Assembly: GCA_964492845.1 (NCBI GenBank)
Contig: CAZBMZ010000032.1
Location: 12,090-76,089, forward strand
Origin: JADJPF01 sp964492845
Lineage (GTDB): Bacteria; Acidobacteriota; Blastocatellia; Chloracidobacteriales; JADJPF01
DNA length: 64,000 nucleotides
Direction of reading: 5' to 3'
The notes under the pieces were generated by a model, which was given only the letters and a program-made list of their open reading frames with translations, was not told where the DNA came from and ran no database searches. Below, piece by piece: positions 54,344-63,092 of the stretch; the stretch's first letter is position 1, and each line of letters begins with the position of its first letter. A program made the position numbers and the translations under genes.

Positions 54344-55708
54344 CTAATTCCCCCGTCCAATAATTGCTTCTAATTCATTGATTTGCTTTGGTACAAGAGC
54401 AGTTAATATTTCTGCTCCTTGTTCAGTGACTAATACATCATCTTCAATACGTATTCCAATATTGTGATATTTTGCTGGTACATCATCCATTGGTCTAATA
54501 TAAATTCCTGGTTCAACAGTTAGTATCATTCCTGGCTCTAATAAACGTGACTCATCAGATTGCTTATATTTACCTACGTCATGTGTATCTATACCTAACC
54601 AATGGCTAGTGCGGTGCATAAAAAACTTTTGATATTGTTTTTCTTCTATAACTTTGTCGCGTTCACCAGAAAGTAAGCCCAAATTAAAAAGTCCATCTAC
54701 AATTACATCTAAAGCCGCTTGATGAACATCCTCAAAGGCTGCACCCGGCTTTACTTTTTCAATTGCAGCAAGCTGAGCATTCAAAACTATCTCATAAATT
54801 TCTTTTTGTTCATTAGTAAATCGGCCATTAGCTGGATAAGTTCGGGTAATATCTGAACAATAATGTTCATATTCTGCACCAGCGTCTACTAGTAAAAGAT
54901 CGTTATCCTTTATCTGGCAGTTATTTTCTACATAATGCAAAATTGTAGCATTAGCACCCGCGCCAACAATTGAGTTATAAGCTGGAGCATTAGCACCTGA
55001 GCGACGAAAATAATGTTCAATGATAGCTTCAATTTCAAACTCATACATCCCAACTTTAACCGCTTTCATTGCTGCTAAATGAGCTTGTGCAGCAATTGTG
55101 GCCGAGCGTCGCATTAATTCTAATTCTTCAGGTGTTTTAATAAGGCGCATTTCCTGTAAGATTTCCGTTGGGTCAACTACTGAATAAGGGCCTACACCAT
55201 TGCGCCGACGCATTGAGCGAAAATATTTAATTAAATTAATAATTCTTTGATCAAATCTTTGCTCATTGCCTAAAGAATAGTAAATAAAATCCGCTTTTTC
55301 TAAATATTTGGGTAGTTCTTCATCTAGCTTTTCAATTTCATAAGTAGCATCTGCGCCTAATAATTCTTTAGCACGTTCTGGGCCAACACGCCGCCCTTCC
55401 CAAATCTCTTTTTCCTCATTGCGAGGACGAACAAATAAAACAAATTTATGTTCTGCATGTGTTGGTGCAAGTAAACATACCGCTTCTGGTTCAGTAAATC
55501 CTGTTAAATAATACAAATCGCTATTTTGTCTATAACGATAATCTGTGTCATTAGTGCGAATAGTGGTTGGTGCGCTAGGAAAAATCGCTACTCCATTTCC
55601 TAGTTTTGATAGAAATTCTTCCCGACGTTTTTTATAAATTTCTGGTGATAAAGTAAGTCGATAATTATTTGTTATTTGCTCGGTAACAATGGTTTCTGGG
55701 CTAAACAT
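54344..55708 (-). CDS. pepP: Xaa-Pro aminopeptidase (aminopeptidase P)
   Basis: A 454-residue protein. An N-terminal creatinase-like domain (about 20-170, RNSDLYYLTGFTEPEAVCLL) precedes the pita-bread catalytic domain. The dinuclear metal ligands are visible in LLVDAGAEYEHYCSDITRTY (two Asp), HRTSHWLGIDTHDVG (His), LTVEPGIYI (Glu) and IGIRIEDDVLV (Glu). It releases N-terminal residues preceding proline in the cytoplasm. GGAT precedes the ATG. Length and order match E. coli PepP. Confidence 0.95.
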   Translation of the reverse strand: MFSPETIVTEQITNNYRLTLSPEIYKKRREEFLSKLGNGVAIFPSAPTTIRTNDTDYRYRQNSDLYYLTGFTEPEAVCLLAPTHAEHKFVLFVRPRNEEKEIWEGRRVGPERAKELLGADATYEIEKLDEELPKYLEKADFIYYSLGNEQRFDQRIINLIKYFRSMRRRNGVGPYSVVDPTEILQEMRLIKTPEELELMRRSATIAAQAHLAAMKAVKVGMYEFEIEAIIEHYFRRSGANAPAYNSIVGAGANATILHYVENNCQIKDNDLLLVDAGAEYEHYCSDITRTYPANGRFTNEQKEIYEIVLNAQLAAIEKVKPGAAFEDVHQAALDVIVDGLFNLGLLSGERDKVIEEKQYQKFFMHRTSHWLGIDTHDVGKYKQSDESRLLEPGMILTVEPGIYIRPMDDVPAKYHNIGIRIEDDVLVTEQGAEILTALVPKQINELEAIIGRGN

Positions 55709-55857
55709 AAAAACTTATCCTAAACGATTTTTTGGCAAAGTTGATAGATAAAGAAAACTTAACCTTGCTAATATAACACGCTTAAATCTACTACTCATAA
55801 CAAAGCTAGCAAGGCTTAAGCAATTAAAAATTTATGCTATAAAAAAAGGAAAAATTT

Positions 55858-56424
55858 ATGAGTGATGTTAACAAAGCTATTGAAACTCAACTAAAAAATA
55901 TTCAAACAAAAACAGGTAAAACCCTGGATGAATTAACACTGGTAATTAAACAAAGTGGTCTTACTAAACATGGTGAAATCCGCGATATGCTTAAAAAAGA
56001 CTTAAACTTAGGTCATGGTGATGCTAATACTTTGACACATTTATTTCTTAATCCTGCTGAAAGCGAACCCAAAGATAGCTCATCAACTGACATACTTAAT
56101 GAAATTTATGTAGGTGCTAAGACAGGCTTACGACCTATTCATGAAAAGCTGATGGAAGCAATTAATGAGTTTGGTACATTTGAAACTGCTCCTAAAAAAG
56201 GTTATGTTAGTTTACGTCGTAAAAAACAATTTGCGATGATTACACCTGCTACTAACACTCGTGTAGAGGTAGGAATAAATATGAAAGCTCTTCAAGCTAC
56301 TGATAGACTAGTTGAAATGCCTGCTAACAGTATGTGTCATTTCAAAGTAAAGCTAACAACTGTTGAAGAAGTAGATTCAGAGCTTATTAATTGGATAAAA
56401 CAAGCTTATGAAGCGGCTGGATAA
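55858..56424 (+). CDS. DUF4287 / DUF5655 domain protein
   Basis: A 188-residue soluble protein. The N-terminal DUF4287 (about 5-65) has a TGKTLDELTLVIKQSGL and KHGEIRDMLKKDLNLGHGDAN pattern. The C-terminal DUF5655 (about 75-185) has PIHEKLMEAINEFGTFE and YVSLRRKKQFAMI. This pair is common in soil bacteria; its biochemical role is not established. AAGGA precedes the ATG. An iron-sulfur protein gene starts 36 nt downstream with an almost identical ribosome binding site, so both may be co-transcribed. Confidence 0.88.
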   Translation: MSDVNKAIETQLKNIQTKTGKTLDELTLVIKQSGLTKHGEIRDMLKKDLNLGHGDANTLTHLFLNPAESEPKDSSSTDILNEIYVGAKTGLRPIHEKLMEAINEFGTFETAPKKGYVSLRRKKQFAMITPATNTRVEVGINMKALQATDRLVEMPANSMCHFKVKLTTVEEVDSELINWIKQAYEAAG

Positions 56425-56460
56425 TTTTTATTAATTTTTAGAGTCAGAAAAGGAAAATTT

Positions 56461-56976
56461 ATGCACTTACATGGCGACCGTAGAATTTATACAGGCTCTC
56501 CTGATGAATTAATTTGTCTATGCTTAAAAGTTAACCGACAAAAAGTTTTGGACACAATCCTAGAAATAGATGCAAATACTGTTGCTCAAGTCCGTCGTAA
56601 GTGCAAAGCTGGCGGTGGTTGTGGTTCCTGTCATGAAGAAATCGCTCGACTTATTATTTCACGTCGTTTTGATACAACCTTAGATTTCCATAATCATATT
56701 GGAGACGATGAGGAAGATTTACATTTTCATTTATCTGAAAATACAGAAGATAAAATAATTGAAAACTATGTTGTAGAGGAAATTAAGAATTTTCTTACAC
56801 AAGAAATTAATTCTTATCTAGCAAAATTTAATGTCACGGCTCAAGTAATAGAAAGCGGCGAAGAAATAGTTTTAGCCTTAGATGGGGCTGACCAAGAATT
56901 AAAATATACTTTAGGCTTTTGGCTAGATTTAAGATTTCATGAAAAATTCCCGACTATTACAGTAATTATTGCTTAA
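56461..56976 (+). CDS. BFD/NifU-middle-type [2Fe-2S] protein
   Basis: A 171-residue protein. Four cysteines in LICLCLKVNRQK and KCKAGGGCGSCHEEIARL form the bacterioferritin-associated-ferredoxin-like [2Fe-2S] site, as in the central domain of NifU and in BFD. The C-terminal 100 residues begin with a His/Asp/Glu-rich stretch and then a small alpha/beta region, but lack the CxxC of the NifU C-terminal scaffold. It may carry electrons or sense iron or redox state. AAGGA precedes the ATG. It converges with the GntR gene with a three-base gap. Confidence 0.82.
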   Translation: MHLHGDRRIYTGSPDELICLCLKVNRQKVLDTILEIDANTVAQVRRKCKAGGGCGSCHEEIARLIISRRFDTTLDFHNHIGDDEEDLHFHLSENTEDKIIENYVVEEIKNFLTQEINSYLAKFNVTAQVIESGEEIVLALDGADQELKYTLGFWLDLRFHEKFPTITVIIA

Positions 56977-56979
56977 TTA

Positions 56980-57921
56980 TTAACTAAAAGAATTTTTCAA
57001 AGCACTGCGTAAATAACGAACAATTTGAGGGGAAATCAAGTTTAACGGCAAGACTTTCTTCCCTCCAACTTGAGCTACTTTTTCAAAACAAAAACTATCA
57101 GCAATAACTAAATCAGCAACGTTAACTAGTGATTGCCATTTTTTAGTATCAGCAAAAATTTCTGTCCTAACCATTAAATCTTCACCTCTTAAAGAAGCAA
57201 TCACAATTCGGGAAAACTCTAATACAGTTTCACCAATAGAAACTAGTCCAACCATTGCCCCTACAGGTAGTTTTTTAAGCTTTTCAGCTTCTTGTTGACC
57301 TGTTTGTAAATTTATATTTATTAGTAAAATATCTTTAGGAAGTAACTTTTTAATTTCTACTGAATGATAAGCTGTAGCTATTGAAAGCGCGCCTGTTAAC
57401 ATTATTGTTTTAGCAGCCACTTCCAAAGGTGTTGCAGCTAAAATTTCACATTCAAAATGCTGTTTTAGCTCATAAATTAATATTTTTTGTAAATCTTTTG
57501 CTGGTTCAATAATTAAAATATGGTCTGGTGGCTGCTTATCCAACCATTTTATTACAGACTCACGAATTGATTGCAGCGAGTAGCCTTGTTTACGAGCAAC
57601 TTCTAAAAAACTACGGATAATGCTATCTAAATCACTTTCTTCTGAAATAATTAAATTTGGTTTATTTACATAAACACCGCTTCCATGTTTAATTTCTACT
57701 AAATTACGGTCTGCTAATTCTCCATAAGCGGTGCTAACTGTATTATGATGAATACCTAAGCGACGCGCTAGAGTACGAACTGAAGCTAGTTTATCACCTG
57801 GTTTAAGCAGACCATTCACTATTTGCAAGCTTAATTGTGTTACTAATTGCTCATGAATTGAAATTGTACTATCACGAGATAAAACTAGCTCCAAAGTTTT
57901 ATTAGTGCGTAAGTTAGTCAT
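56980..57921 (-). CDS. GntR-family transcriptional regulator
   Basis: A 313-residue protein. An N-terminal winged helix (about 14-85) shows SIHEQLVTQLSLQIVNGLLK, PGDKLASVRTLARRLGIHHN and TVSTAYGELADRNLVEI. The roughly 220-residue C-terminal part is an alpha/beta domain that does not look like the PLP aminotransferase of MocR or the FCD/UTRA ligand domains, so the effector is unknown. Twelve bases after the nitrilase gene on the same strand, suggesting one operon. AGAGGA precedes the ATG. Confidence 0.9.
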   Translation of the reverse strand: MTNLRTNKTLELVLSRDSTISIHEQLVTQLSLQIVNGLLKPGDKLASVRTLARRLGIHHNTVSTAYGELADRNLVEIKHGSGVYVNKPNLIISEESDLDSIIRSFLEVARKQGYSLQSIRESVIKWLDKQPPDHILIIEPAKDLQKILIYELKQHFECEILAATPLEVAAKTIMLTGALSIATAYHSVEIKKLLPKDILLININLQTGQQEAEKLKKLPVGAMVGLVSIGETVLEFSRIVIASLRGEDLMVRTEIFADTKKWQSLVNVADLVIADSFCFEKVAQVGGKKVLPLNLISPQIVRYLRSALKNSFS

Positions 57922-57933
57922 TAAATCCTCTAA

Positions 57934-58737
57934 TTAAATTAACTTAATATGTTGGCTACAAGGCATTCTTTGACGAATTGCGTCAAGGTAATCAAAATCT
58001 AAATCGGCAAGAATTACAGTTTCTTTATCAGATGCTTTTGCAATTACAGTTCCCCAAGGGTCAACAATTAAAGCACGACCATAGCTAGCACGACGTGGAG
58101 TATGTTGTCCAAATTGTGCTGGAGCAATTATATAAACTTGATTTTCTATGGCTCGCGCTCGCAGCAAAACTTCCCAATGATCGCGGCCTGTTTGCAATGT
58201 AAAAGCTGAAGGAACAAAAATGGCTTTTGCTCCAGCTAAAGTTAGACGACGGTAAAGTTCAGGAAATCGCAAATCATAGCAAATAGTTAAACCTATTTTA
58301 TGGTCTAATACCGTTGTAGTAACCATTTCATCGCCTGCTTGAACAAACTGAGATTCCATCAGCACAGTACCATCAGGCAAAGTAACATCAAAAAGATGTA
58401 TTTTTCGGTAATGAGCAATTATATTGCCTTCCGTGTCAAAAACTAGACTAGTGTTATAAATTTTATCAGACGTTTCCGCTTTTTCTGGAAAGCTTCCTGC
58501 GAGGAGAAAAATTTTTAATCTTTGAGCAAGTTCCTTACACCATGCAACTAAATCACCTGTAAGAGTTTGTCGATATTCAATAGCTTCTGATTCTGAGCGT
58601 AAATAAGCAAAATTTTCTGGTAAAGCTACCATTTTTGCCCCTCGTTCAGCAGCTTGACAAATAAGCTTTTCACTACGATTTAAGTTGTCTAAAACTTTAT
58701 CTGTAGAATTTATCTGCACAACACCAACAGTAAACAT
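57934..58737 (-). CDS. Carbon-nitrogen hydrolase, nitrilase superfamily (Nit1/Nit2-like)
   Basis: Start set at ATG 58735-58737: GGAG lies nine bases upstream and the family's N-terminus FTVGVVQINSTDK follows; the longer open frame adds 38 unrelated residues. 267 residues. The catalytic triad is Glu in MVALPENFAY, Lys in YRKIHLFD and Cys in GLTICYDLRFPELYRR. Nit-type members hydrolyse omega-amides or deaminated glutathione (metabolite repair), which is the likeliest role. The operon partner downstream is a GntR regulator. Confidence 0.93.
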   Translation of the reverse strand: MFTVGVVQINSTDKVLDNLNRSEKLICQAAERGAKMVALPENFAYLRSESEAIEYRQTLTGDLVAWCKELAQRLKIFLLAGSFPEKAETSDKIYNTSLVFDTEGNIIAHYRKIHLFDVTLPDGTVLMESQFVQAGDEMVTTTVLDHKIGLTICYDLRFPELYRRLTLAGAKAIFVPSAFTLQTGRDHWEVLLRARAIENQVYIIAPAQFGQHTPRRASYGRALIVDPWGTVIAKASDKETVILADLDFDYLDAIRQRMPCSQHIKLI

Positions 58738-58942
58738 CTGTATAATCTCCTTTTTTACAATAGTTTTTATAGCCATTAAAGCCAAATCTGCTAACAAAGA
58801 GAACAATTTAGCAAGCCTTTTTGTATTTGTTTTTAGTTTATATTCTTGCAAATAGCAAATAGAAGTTTAATTTTTAATCTAAAAATCCCGTGAATGCTCA
58901 ATTTGTAGCTCAAATTGCTGTCGTGTGGGTAGAAAAATTTTT

Positions 58943-60130
58943 ATGAATCCTTGGCGAGATCTTAAAGGTTTACCTAAAGAGTTATGGTTACTCTCTGCAA
59001 CCGTGTTAATAAATCGTGCTGGTACTATGGTATTGCCTTTTTTAATGATCTATTTAACCAAAGCATTAAATATCCCAGCACAAAAAGCTAGTCTTGCACT
59101 AATAGCACATGGAATTGGTGGAATACTGACGGCTCCGCTAGCTGGTCGAATTGCTGACCATATTGGAGCTAGCAAAATAATGAAAATATCTTTGGTTTTA
59201 TCTGGGATAACATTATTTTTCTTTCCATTTATCCATAATTTTACTGCCATTATTGTCATGACTTTTATTTGGTCAATTATTAGCGAGGCTTTTCGCCCTG
59301 CTTGTATGGCAATAATTAGCGAAATAGTCCCAATCTCCCAATTAAAACAAGCTTTTGCCTTAAATCGTCTAGCAATAAACCTAGGAATGAGTTTTGGCCC
59401 GGCTGTTGGAGGCTTTTTAGTCTACTTTTCTTATCCTCTTCTATTTGTTGTAGATGGAGTTACTTCCCTAGTAGCAGGAATTATACTTATACTTTTCTTT
59501 AAACATGTAAAAAAAGTGTTTTCCGTAAAAAATGAAAGTGACATAAAGCTAGAAAATAATGTTGAAATCTTACCACCAGCAAAAAATAGAGCTTTTATTT
59601 ATTTTCTATTAGCACTAATTCCAACTATATTAGTATTTTTCCAGCTAGAAAGTACAGCACCGCTTTATTTAGTTAGAGATCTAAAAATGTCAGAAGCCAT
59701 TTATGGTCTATTATTTACATTAAATACAATAATTATCACATTTTTAGAAATTCCAATTAATTCCATTACTAACTCTTGGGCTTACAAATATTCTTTAGCG
59801 TTGGGTTGTATTTTAATTGCTCTAGGATTTGGTGCAATGATTTGGATTAGCGATCCAATCACAGCAGCAATTAGTGTTGTTATTTGGACTTTTGGAGAAA
59901 TGATTTTATTTCCTGCAAGTTCTGCTTATGTTGCAGAAGTTTCGCCTGTTAGCAAACGTGGTGAATATATGGGCATTTTTGCTATGTCTTTTGGCGTTGG
60001 AACTACTTTAGGGCCAGTTTTTGGCACAAACACTTTAGAAATTTTTGGTGCCTCAACACTTTGGCTAAGTTGTTTATTTTTGGGTTTTATTTCTGCAACA
60101 ATGATGCTAAAAATCAAACAAAAAGCTTAA
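58943..60130 (+). CDS. Major facilitator superfamily transporter
   Basis: A 395-residue protein from ATG 58943-58945 (an in-frame GTG six codons earlier is possible; neither has a strong ribosome binding site). Twelve hydrophobic segments with the MFS loop 2-3 motif GRIADHIGASKIM and a central charged loop (about 195-215). TAPLAGRIADHIG and FGVGTTLGPVFG fit drug- or metabolite-efflux MFS proteins (DHA1-like). The substrate is unknown. A small-molecule exporter is the best description. The SAM-hydrolase-like gene begins 14 bases after the stop. Confidence 0.88.
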   Translation: MNPWRDLKGLPKELWLLSATVLINRAGTMVLPFLMIYLTKALNIPAQKASLALIAHGIGGILTAPLAGRIADHIGASKIMKISLVLSGITLFFFPFIHNFTAIIVMTFIWSIISEAFRPACMAIISEIVPISQLKQAFALNRLAINLGMSFGPAVGGFLVYFSYPLLFVVDGVTSLVAGIILILFFKHVKKVFSVKNESDIKLENNVEILPPAKNRAFIYFLLALIPTILVFFQLESTAPLYLVRDLKMSEAIYGLLFTLNTIIITFLEIPINSITNSWAYKYSLALGCILIALGFGAMIWISDPITAAISVVIWTFGEMILFPASSAYVAEVSPVSKRGEYMGIFAMSFGVGTTLGPVFGTNTLEIFGASTLWLSCLFLGFISATMMLKIKQKA

Positions 60131-60144
60131 GGTTTTTTATCTTT

Positions 60145-61092
60145 ATGAAAAAATTAGTCTTCTCTATTTTGATTTCTGTTTTTATTATTTTTAATTTGTC
60201 CGTGTTATTTACTAGTTCTGCTAGCAGTTATCAAACTGCCAAACAAACTAAACAAACTAAACAAACTAAGCAAGCTAGCAGCCCTACAATACTGTTTATG
60301 TCTGATTTTGGAGTAATTGATGATTCTGTAGCAATTTGTAAAGGCGTAATGCTTACAATTGATCCAAAACTTAAAATTATTGATATTAGCCATCAAGTAA
60401 CGCCTTACTCAATTTTAGATGGAGCGCGTTTTTTAGCTGGAACAACCACTTATTACCCTCCAGCAACAGTTTTTGTAGTTGTGATAGATCCGGGTGTAGG
60501 TAGCGAAAGAAAAGCTATTGTTGCTAAATCTCGTCGTGGTCAATATTTTGTTTTGCCTAATAACGGTTTGTTAACTTTAGTTGAGCAACAAGACGGCTTA
60601 GAATCTGTAAGAGAAATTACAAATACTAAATTAATGATTGGTCAAGCCTTGTCGTCAACTTTTCATGGACGAGATATTTTTTCACCTGTAGCAGCCCACA
60701 TAGCAAAAGGTTCTGACTGGTCTAAAGTAGGCCCGCTACTTGCAAACACAGAGCTAGTAAAACTTAATATCAACGCTGCACGAGTAGATGAAAAAGGTTT
60801 AAGTGCCGAAGTAATCGCGCTTGATGGGCCTTATGGAAATTTAGTTACAAATGTTGATGCTGAAGTTTTTTATAAACTAGGCTATAAAATTGGAGAAAAA
60901 GTAAATATAAAAATAGGCGAGCAAAATATTTCCTTACCTTTTGTAAAAACTTTTAGTGATGTAGCCGTTAACGAACCATTGCTTTACATTGATTCTCGCA
61001 GCCATTTAGCCTTAGCAATTAACCAAAACAACTTTGCCCAAACATACAAGGTACAACCACCTGTAAAAATCTACATTCCTACAAAAAAATAA
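60145..61092 (+). CDS. SAM hydroxide adenosyltransferase (DUF62) with N-terminal signal peptide
   Basis: Start set at ATG 60145-60147, just after the MFS stop; the longer open frame overlaps the MFS gene. 315 residues. The body has ILFMSDFGVIDDSVAICKG, ARFLAGTTTYYPPATVFVVV, IDPGVGSERKAIV, LPNNGLLTL and FHGRDIFSPVAAHIA, all DUF62 signatures. Characterised members split S-adenosylmethionine with hydroxide. Unusually, it carries a signal peptide (about 1-30, LSVLFTSSASSYQ) followed by KQTKQTKQTKQ repeats, implying export. Translation is probably coupled to the MFS gene (14-base gap). Its exported substrate is unclear. Confidence 0.87.
   Translation: MKKLVFSILISVFIIFNLSVLFTSSASSYQTAKQTKQTKQTKQASSPTILFMSDFGVIDDSVAICKGVMLTIDPKLKIIDISHQVTPYSILDGARFLAGTTTYYPPATVFVVVIDPGVGSERKAIVAKSRRGQYFVLPNNGLLTLVEQQDGLESVREITNTKLMIGQALSSTFHGRDIFSPVAAHIAKGSDWSKVGPLLANTELVKLNINAARVDEKGLSAEVIALDGPYGNLVTNVDAEVFYKLGYKIGEKVNIKIGEQNISLPFVKTFSDVAVNEPLLYIDSRSHLALAINQNNFAQTYKVQPPVKIYIPTKK
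60241..60276. repeat. 9-bp tandem repeat inside the SAM-hydrolase-like gene
   Basis: The unit AAACAAACT occurs three times exactly (60241-60267) with a fourth degenerate copy AAGCAAGCT. It encodes the Lys-Gln-Thr linker after the signal peptide. In-frame unit length (three codons) allows copy-number change without frameshift. Confidence 0.9.
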
Positions 61093-61122
61093 GTAATTCG
61101 TAAAACTACAACAAAGTTTTTG

Positions 61123-61149
61123 GAGCCAGCAAGTTTGCTGGCTCTTTTA
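61123..61149 (+). terminator. Strong intrinsic terminator
   Basis: GAGCCAGCAA (61123-61132) pairs perfectly with TTGCTGGCTC (61135-61144), followed by TTTT. It separates the SAM-hydrolase-like gene from the CRISPR genes. Confidence 0.9.
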
Positions 61150-61244
61150 ATTTGCTAATTTTGTTTTAGAATCCCAGTAAATACAAATAATGCTTTAGTT
61201 AAAAAGCTATAAATAATAATTTTTTATTCTTTAAAATTAAGTAG

Positions 61245-61273
61245 TTGATTGTTGGTAAGAATTTATGTACATT
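61245..61273 (+). promoter_or_regulatory. Candidate promoter of the cmr operon
   Basis: TTGATT (61245-61250), a 17-nt spacer and TACATT (61268-61273) form a plausible sigma-70 promoter about 75 nt before the cmr2 ATG. No CRISPR repeat is seen in the leader. Confidence 0.4.
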
Positions 61274-61346
61274 GTTTGTCTAGCAAAAACAACACATTAT
61301 TTTCTCATAGTAACAATTTAATTAATTTTCATTTATAGGTCGTGTT

Positions 61347-63089
61347 ATGGAATATCTAATCATTATTCACATTGGCCCAGTACAAGATTTTATTGCAAGC
61401 GCAAGGCGAAGTAGGGATCTTTGGTTTGGTTCTTGGCTTCTAAGCGAGCTTTCAAAAGCGGCGGCTTACAGCATCGCAGAAAAAGAAGGCATAGAAAGTT
61501 TAATTTTCCCTGCTCCCAAAGGCTTATCAGACTTAGCTGCTGATAGCAAATTTGATGTTGCTAACAAAATAGTAGCTATTGTTAAAAACCCTAAAGAAAT
61601 TTGTGAGAAAGCTTTAACAAGGGTAAAAGCACGGCTTAATGAAATCAAGGAAGATGCGTTTAAGAATCTCCGAGGATATTTTGAACATGAAACCGCAGAT
61701 GCACAAATAGCCGACCTGTTAGAACTTTTTTGGGTAGCCACAAAATTAGAGAGCTTAGAAAAATATGCTGAAACTCGCAAACAGGCAGAGGCTTTAATGG
61801 CAGCACGAAAAGCTACTAAAAATTACAAAGCTGTTTCTTGGGGAAAGGCTGGTGTTCCAAAATCATCGCTAGATGGTCAACGTGAATCTGTTATTTCTGA
61901 AGAACAATATAAACGATTTGATGAAGAAAAGCTTTGGCAAAAGTATCGGATTAATCGAGGTGAAAGGCTCTGCGGCGTGGGTCTATTAAAACGTCATGGT
62001 GAACGAGGAACAGAAAAAGATAGATTTTTTTCTACGTCTCACGTTGCAGCTTTGCCTTTTCTAGAATTGCTAAAAGAAGAAAATAAAGCTGCTGTAAGAA
62101 AATATATTCTCGCCTTAAAACAAGATTTAGGTCTTGAAAGTGAATTGGGAAACGTGCCAGGAGATGCTCATCCTGCTTTTGAAAACTATGATGGACATAT
62201 TTTATTTGAAGAAAGATTAGTTGATTTTTTTGCTAAAAATGAAAATGACAAATTGAATAAAGCTAAAAAAGCATTAAATGATTTTTATAAAAATTGTAAT
62301 CTCGCTGACAAGCGGCCAAGTCCTTATTATGGCTTGCTTTTAGCCGATGGTGATCGAATGGGTGAAGCTATAGATACCCAAAACACTCAAGACAAACACA
62401 GAGAAATCTCTCAAGCTTTAAGTCAATTTGCTAGCAATGTTAGGGAAATTGTACCAAAGCATAAAGGCTCACTTGTTTATGCTGGTGGCGATGATGTACT
62501 AGCGTTTGTCCCAATACATACAGTTTTAGATTGTGCATTTGAATTAAATCAAAACTTCAAAGAAGAGTTAAAAGATTTTTCTAATAAGGAAAATATTTCT
62601 CCTACACTTTCAGTAGGCATTGCAATTGTCCATCATTTAGATCCTCTCAGCGATTCGTTAAATTTAGCAAGAGCAGCAGAAAAATCTGCAAAAAGCGTAG
62701 CAGGCAAAAATGCTTTGGCTGTGACTGTAAGCAAACGTTCTGGTGTAGATTTAACAGTCAAAGGCAGTTGGGGCAAAATAGATGAGCGTCTAAAAAATTG
62801 GATTACATTGCACGCAGATAATCAAATTCCTGATGGCGTTGCTTATGAGTTAAGAGATTTAGTTCTAAGCTTAGGTGATGCACCTAAAAACTTAATGCAA
62901 GAAGAAGCCAAAAGAATTTTTGGTCGTAAAAAAGCTGATTTAGGCAGCAAAAAAGTAGATGAAAAAGTTCTAGCTAACATTAAGGAAACAATTGATAAAT
63001 GTGAGGTTTCTGTTAAAGATCTAGCTGATGAGCTTGTAGCTACTCGCATTTTTGCTGAAGCCAAAAAATTAATAGGAAAGGAAGATTAA
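61347..63089 (+). CDS. cmr2: Type III-B CRISPR Cmr2/Cas10, HD domain absent
   Basis: A 580-residue protein. It starts directly with the Cmr2 motif HIGPVQDFIASARRSRDLWF and GSWLLSELSKA, with no HD nuclease domain ahead of it; Pyrococcus Cmr2 is about 870 residues with an HD domain. The palm cyclase keeps YAGGDDVLAF (GGDD at 380-383) and the earlier LLADGDRMGEA. It should therefore still make cyclic oligoadenylate when the Cmr complex binds target RNA, but not cut DNA through HD. A single-Cys segment GERLCGVGLLKR is where a zinc finger could be. AGG precedes the ATG. cmr3 follows after three bases. Confidence 0.93.
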   Translation: MEYLIIIHIGPVQDFIASARRSRDLWFGSWLLSELSKAAAYSIAEKEGIESLIFPAPKGLSDLAADSKFDVANKIVAIVKNPKEICEKALTRVKARLNEIKEDAFKNLRGYFEHETADAQIADLLELFWVATKLESLEKYAETRKQAEALMAARKATKNYKAVSWGKAGVPKSSLDGQRESVISEEQYKRFDEEKLWQKYRINRGERLCGVGLLKRHGERGTEKDRFFSTSHVAALPFLELLKEENKAAVRKYILALKQDLGLESELGNVPGDAHPAFENYDGHILFEERLVDFFAKNENDKLNKAKKALNDFYKNCNLADKRPSPYYGLLLADGDRMGEAIDTQNTQDKHREISQALSQFASNVREIVPKHKGSLVYAGGDDVLAFVPIHTVLDCAFELNQNFKEELKDFSNKENISPTLSVGIAIVHHLDPLSDSLNLARAAEKSAKSVAGKNALAVTVSKRSGVDLTVKGSWGKIDERLKNWITLHADNQIPDGVAYELRDLVLSLGDAPKNLMQEEAKRIFGRKKADLGSKKVDEKVLANIKETIDKCEVSVKDLADELVATRIFAEAKKLIGKED

Positions 63090-63092
63090 TTT

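Noticed and set aside
55771..55818. 8-bp inverted repeat CCTTGCTA / TAGCAAGG between pepP and the DUF4287 gene
   Set aside because: The arms are about 30 nt apart with no T-run or promoter overlap that I can show; it could be chance in AT-rich DNA.
58738..58851. 38-codon extension of the nitrilase gene
   Set aside because: GGAG sits just before the ATG at 58737 and the family N-terminus starts there.
60061..60144. 28-codon upstream extension of the SAM-hydrolase-like gene
   Set aside because: It overlaps the MFS coding end in another frame; the ATG at 60145 gives a proper signal peptide.
61153..61346. Possible CRISPR array upstream of cmr2
   Set aside because: No repeated 25-40 bp units are present; only an AT-rich leader with a candidate promoter.
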